A stretch of 64,000 nt of DNA from Shouchella patagoniensis (GTDB taxonomy: Bacteria; Bacillota; Bacilli; Bacillales; Bacillaceae_D). This document shows positions 45,571 through 55,818 of this stretch, piece by piece (positions within the stretch are counted from its first letter, which is position 1; every line of letters begins with the position of its first letter). Both the position numbers and the translations under genes were made by a program. The stretch is from NCBI RefSeq assembly GCF_002019705.1, contig NZ_KV917377.1, forward strand, positions 2,664,565-2,728,564, read 5' to 3'. Below the pieces are notes generated by a model. The model saw nothing but the letters and a program-made list of their open reading frames with translations, searched no databases and had not been told where the DNA came from.

Positions 45571-46050
45571 TTACTTATGATACGGTTCCCCCCTCATAAT
45601 CCGGAAACTCCTATACACTTGCTCCATTAGCACAAGCTTCATCAGTTGGTGAGGGAAAGTCATCTTAGAAAATGACAGCAGTTCATCTGCTCGGTCGTAT
45701 ACTTCATCTGCTAGGCCTAATGATCCGCCAATAATAAACACCACTTTACTCTTACCGTGAATGCCCAGTTGTTCAATTCCTTTAGCGAGTTGTTCACTTG
45801 TTTTCATCTGGCCTTCGATGGCGAGGGCGATGACGTAAGCATCGGCATTTAGTTTTGCAAGAATTCGTTCGCCTTCCTTTTTTTTGACGATTCGCATGTC
45901 TTCTTCACTTAAATTTTCAGGTGCTTTTTCATCAGGGACTTCAATCTCTTGAATTTTTGCGTAAGCACCTAATCGTTTTTTGTATTCCTCCATACCTTGT
46001 TTTAAATACTTCTCTTTTAGCTTACCAACTGTCAGAAATGTGATATTCAC
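45571..46050 (-). CDS. rlmH: 23S rRNA (pseudouridine-1915-N3)-methyltransferase RlmH
   Basis: SPOUT-type methyltransferase that methylates pseudouridine 1915 in 23S rRNA using SAM. Exactly 159 residues when started at GTG 46050 ([19 protein letters not shown]), the standard family length, with AGGAGGAG upstream; the frame is open to 46128 but the extra part is not family-like. [14 protein letters not shown] and [19 protein letters not shown], the knot and C-terminal helix, are diagnostic. In B. subtilis the gene is yydA and also lies near htrA/wal genes. Confidence 0.95.
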   Translation of the reverse strand: MNITFLTVGKLKEKYLKQGMEEYKKRLGAYAKIQEIEVPDEKAPENLSEEDMRIVKKKEGERILAKLNADAYVIALAIEGQMKTSEQLAKGIEQLGIHGKSKVVFIIGGSLGLADEVYDRADELLSFSKMTFPHQLMKLVLMEQVYRSFRIMRGEPYHK

Positions 46051-46139
46051 TTGTGTATAACTCCTCCTTGTGACAATTGGCACTTTCGTATAAAAAGTGC
46101 GCTCTATTCCTTTTTCTCCTATTTCCAAGTAAAATGCCC

Positions 46140-46221
46140 TTATTCACAAGTAATCGTTTACCCCCAATGGGGATAAGTGTTTCAAGAGGATAGCATCTTT
46201 TATCCACAGAACTTATCCACA
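46140..46221. promoter_or_regulatory. Cluster of DnaA boxes
   Basis: Perfect TTATCCACA at 46200-46208 and 46213-46221; single-mismatch TTATTCACA at 46140-46148 and, inverted, TGGGGATAA at 46168-46176. A further perfect box lies at 46435-46443 and a one-mismatch box at 46335-46343. Such clusters outside oriC bind DnaA and restrain replication start or regulate nearby genes. Confidence 0.75.
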
Positions 46222-46243
46222 TATCAACAGTGTTTATATCTAA

Positions 46244-46390
46244 CTATTTCGCCACTGTGTATACGGCTTTTTCCTCGCAATAACTACATTTTTCTTCAGT
46301 TTCGCACTTTTCCACAACCGGAGGGACTTCCCATTCATCCACAGCTACATCTAAAGCGAGTTCAATATGTTCATTACATGCAAAAATCAT
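46244..46390 (-). CDS. CxxH/CxxC small protein (BA_5709-like family)
   Basis: 48-residue protein found by reading the minus strand from ATG 46390 to TAG 46244. It starts MIFACNEHIELALDVAVDEW, with the CxxH pair, and later has KCSYCEEKAVY with CxxC, so it could bind a metal ion. Small proteins with this pattern are conserved in Bacillus next to rlmH and htrA; their function is unknown. The site AAAGGAAG precedes the start. Downstream is the DnaA-box cluster. Confidence 0.82.
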   Translation of the reverse strand: MIFACNEHIELALDVAVDEWEVPPVVEKCETEEKCSYCEEKAVYTVAK

Positions 46391-46482
46391 TTGTCTCTTC
46401 CTTTCTATATCCGTTAGTCATTATAGCATGTCCCTTATCCACAGGCGAGCATACAACGTAACGCTCACGAACCTCGTTCACA

Positions 46483-46514
46483 CAAAAAAAGCCTCCTGCA
46501 TCTATGCAGGGGCT
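46483..46514 (-). terminator. Terminator after htrA
   Basis: On the minus strand CCTGCAT and ATGCAGG pair around two bases, flanked by AGCC/GGCT, followed by seven Ts. Confidence 0.88.
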
Positions 46515-46520
46515 CTATAT

Positions 46521-47741
46521 TTAAATATCCGGTTGCTCGTTAAGGGTAACATCTACCGTTTGTTCTTCGCCATTACGATAGAACGTAACAGAAATTGTAT
46601 CGCCTACCGCCATATCACTGTATAATGCTTTTCGTAAGTCTTGAGCGTTTTCAATCGCTTCTCCCTCTATTTCAACAATGACATCACGTTCTTGAATGCC
46701 TGCATCAGCAGCTGGGCTACCGCCACTCACACCGACAACAACAATTCCTTCTGTCACATCTTCTGGTAAACCAAGACTATCTTGCAGCGCTGCACTTGGC
46801 AACTCATTAACGTTACGCAATGTAATTCCAAGCGTTGGCCGTCTTACTTCCCCATACTGTTCAAGATCCGCAATAACAGGCTCAACGATTGATGTTGGAA
46901 TGGCAAAACCTAGTCCCTCAGCCATACCAGCAATTTTCATTGAATTAATCCCAATTACTTCACCGTTAATATTGATAAGGGCGCCTCCACTATTACCTGG
47001 ATTAATCGCTGCATCGGTTTGCAGTACTTCCGCATTCCAATCAACTTGACCATTGCCACTTAAATCAACAGGGATGCTTCGCTCTGTTGCACTAATAATT
47101 CCTTGCGTTACACTTCCTGCAAATTCAAGACCGAGTGGGTTCCCAATGGCAATTGCAGGTTCACCAACACTCAAGTTATCCGAATTTCCAAAGACAGCAT
47201 ACGTATCAACATGCTCATTATCAATGCGCAATACAGCAAGATCTGTTAATTCATCTTCACCAACAACTTCTGCTTGCACTCTAGTACCGTCAGTGAGAGC
47301 AACTTCTACTTCTGAAGCTCCTTCAATGACGTGTTGATTCGTTACGATATAAGCGGAATCTCCATCTTCTTTATATATAACTCCAGAACCCGTTCCGCTT
47401 TCACTCGTATCTCCAGAACCAAACATATCCATTTGTTGCATATTAATGACCCCAATCACCGAGTCGGATACGTCATTAACAACATCCATTATAGCAGAAT
47501 TCACATCTAAATTAATGACATTTGAATCAGCTTGTTCGGTTTGTGGAGTAGCAGCAGCATCCTCATTGTTTTCGCTTGCCTCATCATTAAACCCAAGGCT
47601 TGACATTACTGGTGATACCATTAGCATAAGGGCTCCACCAATAATTGCTCCCCCGAATGCAGAAAAGCCAGCTACACGGCCGTTATTGCTTTTTTGTTTT
47701 GGTTCTTTATAACGAGATTCATGATCATCATAATAGCCCAT
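46521..47741 (-). CDS. htrC: HtrA-type serine protease, membrane-anchored
   Basis: Envelope quality-control protease of 406 residues. One N-terminal membrane helix (about 25-50) and an acidic linker precede the trypsin-like domain: catalytic His in VTNQHVI, Asp in TDLAVL, Ser in NPGNSGGAL. One C-terminal PDZ domain follows (GIVVVGVSGGSPAADAG). Position next to the wal operon and rlmH corresponds to B. subtilis yyxA/htrC. A separate 200-bp upstream region suggests its own promoter, in addition to any read-through from walJ. Confidence 0.92.
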   Translation of the reverse strand: MGYYDDHESRYKEPKQKSNNGRVAGFSAFGGAIIGGALMLMVSPVMSSLGFNDEASENNEDAAATPQTEQADSNVINLDVNSAIMDVVNDVSDSVIGVINMQQMDMFGSGDTSESGTGSGVIYKEDGDSAYIVTNQHVIEGASEVEVALTDGTRVQAEVVGEDELTDLAVLRIDNEHVDTYAVFGNSDNLSVGEPAIAIGNPLGLEFAGSVTQGIISATERSIPVDLSGNGQVDWNAEVLQTDAAINPGNSGGALININGEVIGINSMKIAGMAEGLGFAIPTSIVEPVIADLEQYGEVRRPTLGITLRNVNELPSAALQDSLGLPEDVTEGIVVVGVSGGSPAADAGIQERDVIVEIEGEAIENAQDLRKALYSDMAVGDTISVTFYRNGEEQTVDVTLNEQPDI

Positions 47742-47941
47742 ACGTAAACCCCTTCCGTCTTATCTAAATGCATTCTATTGTTCTTTTATTATACCCATTC
47801 GTCCCATCTCATCTAGGTCTATTAGCGCATTTAAATGATTTTTGACCGTCTTCCAACAATTGTTGATAAAGTAGCGCCAATCATGGTAAAAAAACAAACA
47901 GACATCCATTTATACGTATTTATTTACGTTTTCCCCTCTTT

Positions 47942-48736
47942 TTAAACCACTGAGAGAGGGGTTGGGCTATTTGGATCCGTATCATATAACTGAAGTGACT
48001 CCCCCACACGGTGTCCTTCTTGTTCGAGTACTTGTTTTACAGTCATACGAGCGAGATCTTTCATATTATTATCTAAGCTAAGATGCGCCAAATAAATATT
48101 AGCATCTTTATTTTGTACAACTTCACTTAACGCAAGAGCGGCATCCTCATTTGAGACATGGCCTAAATCACTCAAAATGCGCCTTTTTACGTTCCAAGGA
48201 TAACGTCCGACTCGTAGCATGTTCAAATCATGATTGGATTCAAATACGTACGAATCAGCGCCTTCTATGGTTCGTTTAATTCGTTCGCTAACATAGCCCA
48301 TATCAGTCGCTATCACAAGTTTCTTTCCATCATGTCGAAAACAATAAAACATTGGATCAGCAGCGTCATGAGAAACACCAAACGACTCCACTTCGATATC
48401 CCCAAAAGGTTTTACCGCTCCTTGTTCAAGCTCAAACTTCTGATCAAGGGTTAACTGACCGAGAGACTTTTCCATTGCTTTCCACGTTTTTTCGTTTGCA
48501 TAGATTGGCACTTGGTGTTTCCGTGCAAAAATGCCAACCCCTTTAATGTGGTCACTGTGCTCATGTGTCACAAGGAGAGCATCCACACTTTTTGGATCAC
48601 GGTCTATTTTAGCAAATAATTCATCCATCTTTTTACCGGTTAAACCGGCATCAATTAAAATGCGCTGTGATGCGGTTTCCACATACATCGCGTTCCCCGT
48701 GCTGCCGCTTGCTAGCACGCTGAACCGCATACTCAT
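47942..48736 (-). CDS. walJ: WalJ (YycJ), metallo-beta-lactamase-fold protein
   Basis: 264-residue metallohydrolase with the zinc motif [10 protein letters not shown] near residue 58, SHDAADP near 121 and ATDMG near 144. YycJ/WalJ proteins are described as nuclease-like and link to coordination of replication and cell division or mismatch repair. It is the last gene of the wal operon, 30 bases after walI, with the site GGAGG before ATG 48736. Length and order match B. subtilis. Confidence 0.93.
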   Translation of the reverse strand: MSMRFSVLASGSTGNAMYVETASQRILIDAGLTGKKMDELFAKIDRDPKSVDALLVTHEHSDHIKGVGIFARKHQVPIYANEKTWKAMEKSLGQLTLDQKFELEQGAVKPFGDIEVESFGVSHDAADPMFYCFRHDGKKLVIATDMGYVSERIKRTIEGADSYVFESNHDLNMLRVGRYPWNVKRRILSDLGHVSNEDAALALSEVVQNKDANIYLAHLSLDNNMKDLARMTVKQVLEQEGHRVGESLQLYDTDPNSPTPLSVV

Positions 48737-48766
48737 TCTTTTTCCTCCCCCATCGATGCTTACACC

Positions 48767-49651
48767 TTACAACTCTTGATTTCCTGGAAGAGCAGGTTCC
48801 TCATTCAATTCCTCTTCCTCGTCTTCTTCCTCATCGATGTTTGTTTCATCTGGATACCATTGGTGCTGGTCTCCTAAAACCGCATTTACTAGATAAATAC
48901 GGATGACAGGTTCTTCTGATGTCTCTAATGTTTGATCAACTGTCACCGCCCACATTGGTGAAAAGAAACGAGGCGTTTGATCAGCTAAACTATAGTAGCC
49001 AAATTCAATATCGACGATGCTATTATTCCTCAAAATGTAATGGTTGTTTAGTAAGCTTTCTATTGCGGTCATATAATTTAAAATTTCTCGGTCTTCGGTA
49101 TTGTTTTCTACAAAAGCAAAGTGGCGTTGTGTATAGCCTATCGCTTCTCCCTCATCATTTATTTCCACTACAAGAGGCTCGTCATCATTTACATGCGCCT
49201 CTACTTGTCCATATAACTGATTAAAATAAATGAAATTCTCTTCCGTACGAGCATATACATAATCGCTCCCATATAGCATGTATCGGGAGAGAAGTGGCTG
49301 AAGAGAAGAATCGTCTTCTAGTAATTCGGAAATATCAATTGGTTCTTCAAACAGTGCTGTAATTGTTGAGCCTGATTGAGACAATTCTACTTCTTGTTCT
49401 GGTAACCCTGCTACATCTTCTTCAGTAAATGTCGTCCGGCCCCCCTCTAGTACAACACCACGGGCGTTATTCACATTCACTTCACCCTCGGGCAAGTCGA
49501 TATTATTTTGATCCAGCCTCCCTAGAATTCCCGTCGATTCTTCAATACTTACCAGTTGATTACGGACAAGATCAGAAAATTGCCAGCCAAGAAAAATGTT
49601 TAGCAAAAAGAATGTCACAATAAAAATGGATTTTGTTCGACTCCAATTCAT
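48767..49651 (-). CDS. walI: WalI (YycI), regulator of the WalK kinase
   Basis: Single-pass membrane protein of 294 residues: helix at about 8-28, then an extracytoplasmic domain with an acid-rich C-terminal tail (NIDEEEDEEEELNEEPALP). WalI forms a ternary complex with WalH and WalK in the membrane and dampens kinase activity (family knowledge). Its start overlaps the walH stop by four bases, showing coupling. The unusually acidic tail fits an alkaliphile but also makes comparison with other species harder. Confidence 0.9.
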   Translation of the reverse strand: MNWSRTKSIFIVTFFLLNIFLGWQFSDLVRNQLVSIEESTGILGRLDQNNIDLPEGEVNVNNARGVVLEGGRTTFTEEDVAGLPEQEVELSQSGSTITALFEEPIDISELLEDDSSLQPLLSRYMLYGSDYVYARTEENFIYFNQLYGQVEAHVNDDEPLVVEINDEGEAIGYTQRHFAFVENNTEDREILNYMTAIESLLNNHYILRNNSIVDIEFGYYSLADQTPRFFSPMWAVTVDQTLETSEEPVIRIYLVNAVLGDQHQWYPDETNIDEEEDEEEELNEEPALPGNQEL

Positions 49652-50970
49652 GACGGGGCCTCCTCATCAAACGGCACGCGCTTCCAATCGCCCTCGCTTT
49701 CGTAGTACCAAGTCGGCACAAGTTCAACATTTGATCTATTTGCGATAACCGCACGATAACCTAATTGAACATTTGTTACCGACTCATTCCATTCCGTTTC
49801 ATTTGCCTCTTTTATTCTGGAAACTGCTGCTTTTCCAGAAGGGACTTGTTTATCATATTTTTGTAATGCAGATCCATCTAATCTGAATAGCGGACGCTGC
49901 ATATTCGTCACTTGCGTACCTGCGCGGGAAACAGAAAACTTCATACTATCCCGTTCATCATTGTTACGGTAAAAAACGGGTAAACCATCCACTTGCATTC
50001 TGAAATCAACCGTTTCACTTGTTTCTCTTACCTGCCAATTACTAAGTTCGTAATCATCCGTCCACGCACCATTCTCGTTAATGAAACTTGTACCCGCTTC
50101 AATAATATGACGGCTACTCGTTTCTGACGAATCAGCGACAAAAGGGTAGCTATAGTTTAAAAACATCAGTGTGCCATCAATTGTTACAATGCGACTACCA
50201 TCGGTATACACATATTCCCCATTTAATTGGTTCTGCCGTGGCACTTCAACGGTGCTACTAAACAAACGTTGATTAATTGGAGCCACTTCAAGACGCGCTA
50301 ACTTATATTGTTTTTGGACAACCGTTTGTGGTTCTGTTGTAACATACAAACGCTCACGCAATAACATCTCTAAATGATCCGTTTCCTTAGCGATTTCCGC
50401 ACTTAACTCGTCTTCTTCTTCAGATAGCATGGTGGCAAGTTCAGATGCTAATAACGACGTTCGGATTGTAACAATCTCATCAGCTTTTACAGAAGCAAAC
50501 TGGATGCTCACATTATCGCTATCTGAACGACTATAAAAAAACATGCGATCGACGTCATTGAGTCGGATCATTTCTTGATCTTCCTCATACTGATTTAGTA
50601 AATAATTGGACGGAATGGCGTCTGGAAAGACAACTTCAATTCCTTCCAATTCCGATACATCTTCATTATCAATCGTTTGAATTAAATCAAGCCGCTGCAA
50701 ATCATTCACCATTGCTGCATATCGTTCCGAACCTTTTTCTACGAGTGAATACGTATCACTCGCTTCATGTACGATTAGTTGCTCCGGTTCAATTAGCTCC
50801 CAAACTTCCCGTTCTTCAATGAATTCCTCAGTTTCGTTATATTCTTCCTCATTGTCGCTTGTTTCTAACGCTTGCATATTTGGTTGGTACGTCCATAGTT
50901 GGTACGTGAAAAACAAGCTCAATCCAATCATTGCAATGAGAGTGACCGTCTTAAACTGTTCGTATCTCAC
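49648..50970 (-). CDS. walH: WalH (YycH), regulator of the WalK kinase
   Basis: 440-residue single-pass membrane protein; helix at about 8-26 followed by a large extracytoplasmic part with several domains of the YycH fold (MRYEQFKTVTLIAMIGLSL... QLWTYQP). The start overlaps the walK stop by four bases (ATGA) and the stop overlaps walI likewise. WalH and WalI together keep WalK in check during stationary phase (known for B. subtilis). Confidence 0.92.
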   Translation of the reverse strand: MRYEQFKTVTLIAMIGLSLFFTYQLWTYQPNMQALETSDNEEEYNETEEFIEEREVWELIEPEQLIVHEASDTYSLVEKGSERYAAMVNDLQRLDLIQTIDNEDVSELEGIEVVFPDAIPSNYLLNQYEEDQEMIRLNDVDRMFFYSRSDSDNVSIQFASVKADEIVTIRTSLLASELATMLSEEEDELSAEIAKETDHLEMLLRERLYVTTEPQTVVQKQYKLARLEVAPINQRLFSSTVEVPRQNQLNGEYVYTDGSRIVTIDGTLMFLNYSYPFVADSSETSSRHIIEAGTSFINENGAWTDDYELSNWQVRETSETVDFRMQVDGLPVFYRNNDERDSMKFSVSRAGTQVTNMQRPLFRLDGSALQKYDKQVPSGKAAVSRIKEANETEWNESVTNVQLGYRAVIANRSNVELVPTWYYESEGDWKRVPFDEEAPS

Positions 50971-52802
50971 ACTTTTCCTCCTTTAAAGGTCGAGTATGGC
51001 AAAGTGATATAGATGGTTGTCCCTTCATTGTATTCACTATGCACCCAAATGTCGCCATCATGGGCATGAACGTACTCTTGGGCAATAGCAAGTCCTAAAC
51101 CAGTTCCTCCAACATTTCTTGCCCGGGCCTTATCAACTCGGTAAAAACGCTCAAAGATTTTCTCTTGAGATTCTACAGGAATGCCTAACCCTTCATCTGT
51201 AATACTAATACGTGCTTTATTTCCTTGATGAAGCAAGGTTACTGTTACATTTCCACCAGAAGGAGAATACTTCATCGCATTCGAAACAATGTTATCCAAC
51301 ACTTGCGTCATTTTATCCGTATCGATTTTTACATATGTTGGTTGTTTCACAATATGGCGATGAAAATAGATGTTTTTATCTTTTACAATCATCTCAAAAC
51401 GTTCAACAATGCTATGCAAAAACGAACCAAGCTCGACCCAATGAGTACTTAATTGATAGTCTTGGGAATCCATTTTCGATAATTGAAGCAAATCATTAAC
51501 CAGTCGAATCATCCTGTCGGTTTCATTTTGAGTCACACCTAAAAAGTGTGGCGCAATTTCTTTATCATCCATTGCTCCATCAGCGAGCGCTTCTAAATAA
51601 CTTTTCATTGTTGTTAACGGAGTTCGTAATTCATGGGAAACATTTGCCACAAATTCACGTCGTTCGTTTTCACTTTTCTCTTTTTCAGTTACATCATGGA
51701 GGACCGTAATGAGACCATTGATTGGCCCATCATCTTCTTGTATTGCCGAGAATTGGGCTTCTAACACCATTACCTCTTCTCCCTTACTGAAATCAAGCAG
51801 AAGTGGTTCATTTCTTTCATATAATGAAAAAATACTGTTTCGATCTTCAATGTTTAATACATCTAGAATGGATTTGCGTAAAACATGTTTTAACGAAATT
51901 CCTAGCAACTCTTCCGCCCGGCGATTCATTAAGATAATTAATCCACTTTGATCGGTCGCGATTACACCATCTGTCATATGAGTAAGGACGGACCGCAAAC
52001 GTTTTTGCTCTCTGTCGCGCATTAACGTTGTGTCATGTAGTTTATTTGTTAATTCATTAAACGACATAGCAAGCTGACCAAGTTCATCGGTACTGTATAC
52101 ATGCACTTGCCGAGAAAAATCCCCGTGCCCCATCCTTAATGCTTGGCGACGCATATCTAAAATTGGCGCCGTAATTGTTCTGGCAACAAAAATAATAACT
52201 AAAAACGTAACAAAAAGGGCAATTGTTGTTGCCGTAATAAAGATCTGATTAATTGTTTGCGCTTGTTCATTTACTTTTTCTATCGATGCTTCCACATAAA
52301 CGGCACCAAGTATTTCTCCAGCGCCTTGCTCGGCTCGTATCGGCTGAGCTTTAACCACGTATCGTTCTTGGTTGTTCTCATTAAATCGTTCACTAAATTG
52401 GTATGGTGTACCATTCAAGGCACGCTTTACAATCGTATGCTGTGTTTGCTGACCGATTATGCTTCTATCTGCATCCGATGAACTGGCAAGCACGACTGCA
52501 TTACGTCCAATAATCTGCGCTTTCCCGTAGCGAACATTATCATCACTAGCTGGAAAAGCGTTTCTTACTAACACATCCAAGTCTTGCTCAGTAGAATCAT
52601 CTGTCTCCATTTCCTGTGCAGCACTTAGTGATAATAAATTGAGACGTTCATTTAGAACCGTCTCATAGTTATCCTTCAGACTCTGCTCGAGCTCTCTAGA
52701 GAAATAAACACTAACAACTTGCATTGCCAAAAAAATAAGCAACATGTAAATAATAATCAGTTTAAAACGGATGGATTTAAAAAATCCTACATTACGCTCC
52801 AT
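50967..52802 (-). CDS. walK: WalK sensor histidine kinase
   Basis: Essential cell-wall-homeostasis kinase of 611 residues. TM1 at about 10-30, an extracytoplasmic PDC-type domain, TM2 at about 185-205, HAMP (ITAPILDMRRQALRMGHGD), a cytoplasmic PAS domain (DGVIATDQSGLIILMN), then the kinase: H-box FVANVSHELRTPLTTMKSYL with the phosphorylated His, N-box NIVSNAMKYSPSG, and G-boxes DEGLGIP and GTGLGLAI. Paired with walR, which ends one base before it begins. Confidence 0.97.
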   Translation of the reverse strand: MERNVGFFKSIRFKLIIIYMLLIFLAMQVVSVYFSRELEQSLKDNYETVLNERLNLLSLSAAQEMETDDSTEQDLDVLVRNAFPASDDNVRYGKAQIIGRNAVVLASSSDADRSIIGQQTQHTIVKRALNGTPYQFSERFNENNQERYVVKAQPIRAEQGAGEILGAVYVEASIEKVNEQAQTINQIFITATTIALFVTFLVIIFVARTITAPILDMRRQALRMGHGDFSRQVHVYSTDELGQLAMSFNELTNKLHDTTLMRDREQKRLRSVLTHMTDGVIATDQSGLIILMNRRAEELLGISLKHVLRKSILDVLNIEDRNSIFSLYERNEPLLLDFSKGEEVMVLEAQFSAIQEDDGPINGLITVLHDVTEKEKSENERREFVANVSHELRTPLTTMKSYLEALADGAMDDKEIAPHFLGVTQNETDRMIRLVNDLLQLSKMDSQDYQLSTHWVELGSFLHSIVERFEMIVKDKNIYFHRHIVKQPTYVKIDTDKMTQVLDNIVSNAMKYSPSGGNVTVTLLHQGNKARISITDEGLGIPVESQEKIFERFYRVDKARARNVGGTGLGLAIAQEYVHAHDGDIWVHSEYNEGTTIYITLPYSTFKGGKV

Positions 52803-53516
52803 TTAGCGCTGCTCCTGATTTTCCGGCGCTGATAAAAAATATCCGACTCCTCGTCTTGTCATGATCCAACTTGGATAGCTCGGATTATCTTCCACTTTCT
52901 CTCGAAGTCTTCTCACCGTTACATCAACCGTGCGCACATCACCAAAATAATCATAACCCCAAACTGCTTGCAGTAAATGTTCTCTTGTCATAACTTGTCC
53001 AAGGTGTTTGCCTAGGTAATGAATAAGCTCAAACTCACGATGAGTTAAATCAACCGGTTCGCCTCTTTTTTTCACTTGATAGGCTTCTGGAAGGATCGAT
53101 AGATCTCCAACCGCAATTTCTTTATGCGTAGACGTTGCATCTTCTGCCACCACTTGTTGACGACGTAAATTCGCTTTTACACGTGCGAGTAATTCTCTTG
53201 TGCTAAATGGCTTTGTTACATAATCATCCGCACCCAATTCAAGACCTAGCACTTTATCAATTTCTGAATCTTTAGCTGTTAACATAATGATTGGTAAATC
53301 ATATTGTTTTCGCACTTCTCGACATACTTCCATTCCATCTTTGAATGGCAACATAATATCAAGTAACATTAAATCCGGTTTTCGTTCTTTCACTCTTTCT
53401 AGCGCCTCATTACCGTCATACGCACATGTAACGTCAAAGCCTTCTTTTTCAAGATTAAACTTTAAAATATCAGCGATCGGCTTCTCGTCATCTACTACTA
53501 GTATATATTTATCCAT
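52803..53516 (-). CDS. walR: WalR response regulator
   Basis: OmpR/PhoB-type response regulator, 237 residues, controlling autolysin and wall-metabolism genes. Receiver acidic pocket DDEK near residue 9, phosphorylated Asp in LMLLDIMLP near 53, Thr in MLTAKDS, Lys in YVTKPFS; C-terminal winged helix with [19 protein letters not shown]. First gene of walRKHIJ, with GGGGG upstream of ATG 53516. Confidence 0.97.
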   Translation of the reverse strand: MDKYILVVDDEKPIADILKFNLEKEGFDVTCAYDGNEALERVKERKPDLMLLDIMLPFKDGMEVCREVRKQYDLPIIMLTAKDSEIDKVLGLELGADDYVTKPFSTRELLARVKANLRRQQVVAEDATSTHKEIAVGDLSILPEAYQVKKRGEPVDLTHREFELIHYLGKHLGQVMTREHLLQAVWGYDYFGDVRTVDVTVRRLREKVEDNPSYPSWIMTRRGVGYFLSAPENQEQR

Positions 53517-53582
53517 TATGAACCCCCTGCGTCATCTATATGATAGGACTATTTATATCAATCAATTGCTTTAGGCTAAAAC

Positions 53583-53608
53583 AAACATCAGCTTCTTAGC
53601 TGATGTTT
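53583..53608 (-). terminator. Hairpin between the tRNA genes and walR
   Basis: AAACATCAGC pairs perfectly with GCTGATGTTT around six bases; on the minus strand GTTTTAG follows. It can act as a second terminator of the tRNA transcript or as an attenuator in the walR leader. Confidence 0.6.
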
Positions 53609-53625
53609 AGCGTGTGTCTCTAAAC

Positions 53626-53647
53626 CTTTATTCCCTGGGGAATAAAG
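53626..53647. repeat. Palindrome upstream of walR
   Basis: CTTTATTCCC and GGGAATAAAG form a perfect 10-bp inverted repeat around TG, without a T tail on either strand. Function unknown; too tight a loop for a good RNA hairpin, so a protein-binding site is possible. Confidence 0.6.
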
Positions 53648-53705
53648 CCTAGTCCGCCTCCCTTTAGTTTAACATAAACATGAAAAACTAAAAGGAAATA
53701 CAAAA

Positions 53706-53735
53706 AAGAACTTTATGTATACACATAAAGTTCTT
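53706..53735 (-). terminator. Terminator of the tRNA operon
   Basis: AAGAACTTTATG pairs with CATAAAGTTCTT around a six-base loop; on the minus strand six Ts follow. It starts 6 bases beyond tRNA-Thr. Confidence 0.92.
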
Positions 53736-53741
53736 ATCTGA

Positions 53742-53814
<73 letters not shown>

Positions 53815-53825
53815 AAAATGAAAAA

Positions 53826-53901
<76 letters not shown>

Positions 53902-53942
53902 ATTTCTTGGTTTTATATAAACAAGTTTTTTTAAAATAATAA

Positions 53943-54019
53943 TGGCGGTCCGGACGGGACTCGAACCCGCGACCTCCTGCGTGACAGGCAGGCATTCTAA
54001 CCAACTGAACTACCGGACC
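53943..54019 (-). tRNA. tRNA-Asp (anticodon GTC)
   Basis: Acceptor GGTCCGG pairs with CCGGACC; anticodon loop CTGTCAC with GTC; T-loop GGTTCGAGTCC; CCA end encoded. Confidence 0.96.
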
Positions 54020-54044
54020 ATTAAAGTATGTATATATATAAAAG

Positions 54045-54116
54045 TGACCCGTACGGGATTCGAACCCGTGATACCGCCGTGAAAGGGCGGTGTCTTAACC
54101 GCTTGACCAACGGGCC
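54045..54116 (-). tRNA. tRNA-Glu (anticodon TTC)
   Basis: Acceptor GGCCCGT pairs with ACGGGTC (one G-T pair); anticodon loop CTTTCAC with TTC; T-loop GGTTCGAATCC. CCA is not encoded. Confidence 0.95.
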
Positions 54117-54126
54117 ACTGTAAAAA

Positions 54127-54202
54127 TGGTGAGCCATGAAGGATTCGAACCTTCGACCCTCTGATTAAAAGTCAGATGCTCTACCAACTGAGCTAATGGC
54201 TC
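54127..54202 (-). tRNA. tRNA-Lys (anticodon TTT)
   Basis: Acceptor GAGCCAT pairs with ATGGCTC; anticodon loop CTTTTAA with TTT; T-loop GGTTCGAATCC; CCA end encoded. First of the five tRNAs in the direction of transcription. Confidence 0.96.
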
Positions 54203-54375
54203 AAACCTAAAACTTGAGCAGACGGTGCAAGAAGCAAACCGTATGTCCCCTTATTCTCTCGACGACAAGATTTATAATAACACACATACAAAACCGACGC
54301 AATACTTTTTCTTAAAAAAAGTTATTTTATTTTGTTCTGCTCAAATGCCAGTCTTTAGCATACTTAAAAAAAGTA

Positions 54376-54402
54376 GAAAACGCAAGGACAACTTGCGTTT
54401 TC
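54376..54402 (-). terminator. Terminator after purA
   Basis: GAAAACGCAAG pairs with CTTGCGTTTTC around five bases; on the minus strand a T-rich run (TACTTTTTTT) follows. Confidence 0.92.
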
Positions 54403-54411
54403 CTTTGTCTT

Positions 54412-55719
<1,308 letters not shown>

Positions 55720-55728
55720 TTAAAAACC

Positions 55729-55778
55729 ATTGTTAGTATATCAGTTCACTATACGTGAGTCAATTAAATCCGAACAAT
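55729..55778 (-). promoter_or_regulatory. purA promoter with PurBox
   Basis: Minus strand: TTGACT (55758-55763), 17 bases, TATACT (55735-55740). AAATCCGAACAAT (55766-55778) fully matches the PurR box AWWWCCGAACWWT just upstream of -35. A weaker inverted match, ATTGTTAGTATAT (55729-55741), covers the -10. Confidence 0.7.
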
Positions 55779-55818
55779 GAACCTACTCATTATTAAATCA
55801 TTCGTCTAAACTTCCATT

